DNA from: DASQDT01 sp036380435
GTDB taxonomy: Bacteria > Acidobacteriota > Blastocatellia > Pyrinomonadales > Pyrinomonadaceae
Assembly (NCBI GenBank): GCA_036380435.1
Contig: DASVES010000135.1
Location: forward strand, 1-7,398
Direction of reading: 5' to 3'
DNA length: 7,398 nucleotides
The translations under genes were made by a program, and so were the position numbers. The notes below the pieces were generated by a model. It did no database searches, had not been told where the DNA came from, and worked only from the letters and a program-made list of their open reading frames with translations. Below are positions 6,824 to 7,398 of this stretch, piece by piece (position 1 is the first letter of the stretch; every line of letters starts with the position of its first letter).

Positions 6824-6875
6824 CCCACGGCTTGCGCCGTGGGCTACAATCTTTCGCCGCCTCCGGCGGCTCGTT
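6824..6875 (-). repeat. Outer arm, right copy (inverted)
   Basis: Read on the - strand it contains the hairpin GCCGCC-GGA-GGCGGC, the linker GAAAGATT, GTAG (6844-6847) and the hairpin CCCACGGC-GCAA-GCCGTGGG (6824-6843). Its outer edge overlaps the TAA stop (6874-6876) of the haem-binding protein gene. Confidence 0.8.
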
Positions 6876-7365
6876 ATTGACGGCTCGACGCGGCCCCCGA
6901 AGTAGCCGCGAGGCGTCGGCCCTCGGTGTCCGACCAGTCGCAGAGAGTCTTCACGTCCGCGGGGGTGAGCCGCGCTTCCGGGTGGAGGATCAGATAAGAC
7001 TTGAGCGGCATCGTCTCCCGTTTCACCTCGCGGCAGACCATCTCCAATATCTCGCTGCTATCATGTGGGGTGTAGTCGCCCCAGTCGGAAAAGTTCAGTT
7101 CACTGCGCCCGTCGTTGACGTGCTCGGCCACGAACCAGGAGACGGGCGAGACGTGGCTGTACCACGGCCAGTTCGTCTCGTTGGAGTGGCAGTCCTTGCA
7201 GGCGCGTGTGAGCACCTGATTGACCTCCGGCGGAACGATGACGTGCTGCTCAATTGGCTGGGCCGATGCGCGCGCCGGGGTCTCCCTCTCCGGCCGGATG
7301 AACTGGATACCGCACAAGACGAGGGCCACAGCGACCGCCAGCATTCGTAGAACTTTCCTCAGCAC
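6874..7365 (-). CDS. Membrane-anchored haem-binding domain protein (single CxxCH cytochrome-like)
   Basis: The 163-aa product starts with a short basic stretch and one hydrophobic segment (about residues 5-22, LRMLAVAVALVLCGIQF), which should anchor it so that the rest lies in the periplasm. The motif CKDCH (residues 56-60) is a haem c attachment site, followed by SNETNWPWYSHVSPVSWFV and VNDGRSELNFSDW, and later MPLKSYLILHPEARLT, whose Met (119) is a possible distal haem ligand. This order matches the small haem-binding (Haem_bd) domain family, whose function is unknown; electron transfer or redox sensing is a guess. I chose the GTG at 7365 because GGAAGGAG stands 5 nt upstream; an in-frame TTG at 7389 would add eight residues before the hydrophobic segment. 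The stop TAA overlaps the edge of the adjacent repeat. Upstream context is outside the window. Confidence 0.9.
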   Translation of the reverse strand: MLRKVLRMLAVAVALVLCGIQFIRPERETPARASAQPIEQHVIVPPEVNQVLTRACKDCHSNETNWPWYSHVSPVSWFVAEHVNDGRSELNFSDWGDYTPHDSSEILEMVCREVKRETMPLKSYLILHPEARLTPADVKTLCDWSDTEGRRLAATSGAASSRQ

Positions 7366-7370
7366 CCCAA

Positions 7371-7378
7371 CTCCTTCC
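7371..7378 (-). promoter_or_regulatory. Strong ribosome binding site deciding the haem-protein start
   Basis: On the - strand GGAAGGAG lies 5 nt before GTG (7365-7363). If translation began at the in-frame TTG at 7389, this near-perfect SD would lie inside the coding region without purpose. Confidence 0.75.
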
Positions 7379-7398
7379 TCTCCTGCCAACGGGCGACG

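Larger units (their letters stand above)
6657..6875. repeat. Nested REP/REPIN-like composite inverted repeat
   Basis: Between the aldehyde dehydrogenase start and the haem-protein stop, sequence elements appear in mirrored order. An outer pair of arms (6657-6706 and 6824-6875) encloses an inner pair (6717-6747 and 6781-6811) around a 33-nt centre (6748-6780). Each outer arm has a stem-GGA-stem hairpin, then GAAAGATT, then GTAG directly followed by an 8-bp hairpin. GTAG beside a short hairpin is the known arrangement of REP sequences used by RAYT proteins, and an inverted pair is the REPIN arrangement. Each inner arm has a second stem-GGA-stem hairpin. No RAYT gene is in the window. The element fills almost the whole 300-bp spacer 6574-6873; the remaining 83 bp next to the dehydrogenase start show no clear promoter. 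Confidence 0.75.

Noticed and set aside
6657..6875. CRISPR array or insertion sequence
   Set aside because: The units are inverted pairs without direct repeats and spacers, and no transposase or cas gene is present.

Overview
The window is GC-rich bacterial DNA with dense, mostly single-function metabolic genes and REP-like hairpin repeats in the spacers. The style (high GC, GTAG-hairpin repeats beside housekeeping-type genes, a small membrane haem c protein, an exported penicillin-acylase family protein) suggests an Acidobacteriota member, perhaps class Blastocatellia. This is an inference from overall impression, not from a marker gene.

Layout: on the + strand lie the 3' part of an amidase-signature hydrolase (2-820, its start is outside the window) and a complete SPFH/stomatin-like (QmcA-type) membrane protein (857-1873), with a good sigma70-like promoter embedded in the end of the amidase gene. 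Facing these, four genes run on the - strand. In transcription order they are a membrane-anchored CxxCH haem-binding protein (7365-6874), an aldehyde dehydrogenase (6573-5149), an exported penicillin acylase family Ntn-hydrolase (4954-2501) and the RNA 2',3'-cyclic phosphodiesterase ThpR (2468-1878). The convergent junction of the two gene sets is only 4 bp. Acylase and thpR are 32 bp apart and probably co-transcribed; the other - strand genes are separated by spacers of 194 and 300 bp, each holding a large palindromic element.

The most interesting content is in those spacers. At 6657-6875 there is a nested inverted-repeat structure. Its outer arms each carry a stem-GGA-stem hairpin plus a GTAG tetranucleotide next to an 8-bp hairpin, the layout of REP sequences processed by RAYT (Y1 transposase-like) proteins. 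Its inner arms carry a second pair of stem-GGA-stem hairpins. The four stem-GGA-stem hairpins look like one family whose differences keep the base pairing. At 5037-5124 there is an unrelated 88-bp near-palindrome built of ACGGAT-containing units, which also generates a false N-terminal extension of the acylase gene.

I see no defence island, CRISPR array, phage, transposase, tRNA or rRNA, and no evidence that the protein genes form a new multi-gene system. The genes look like ordinary chromosomal neighbours; the possible novelty is in the repeats.
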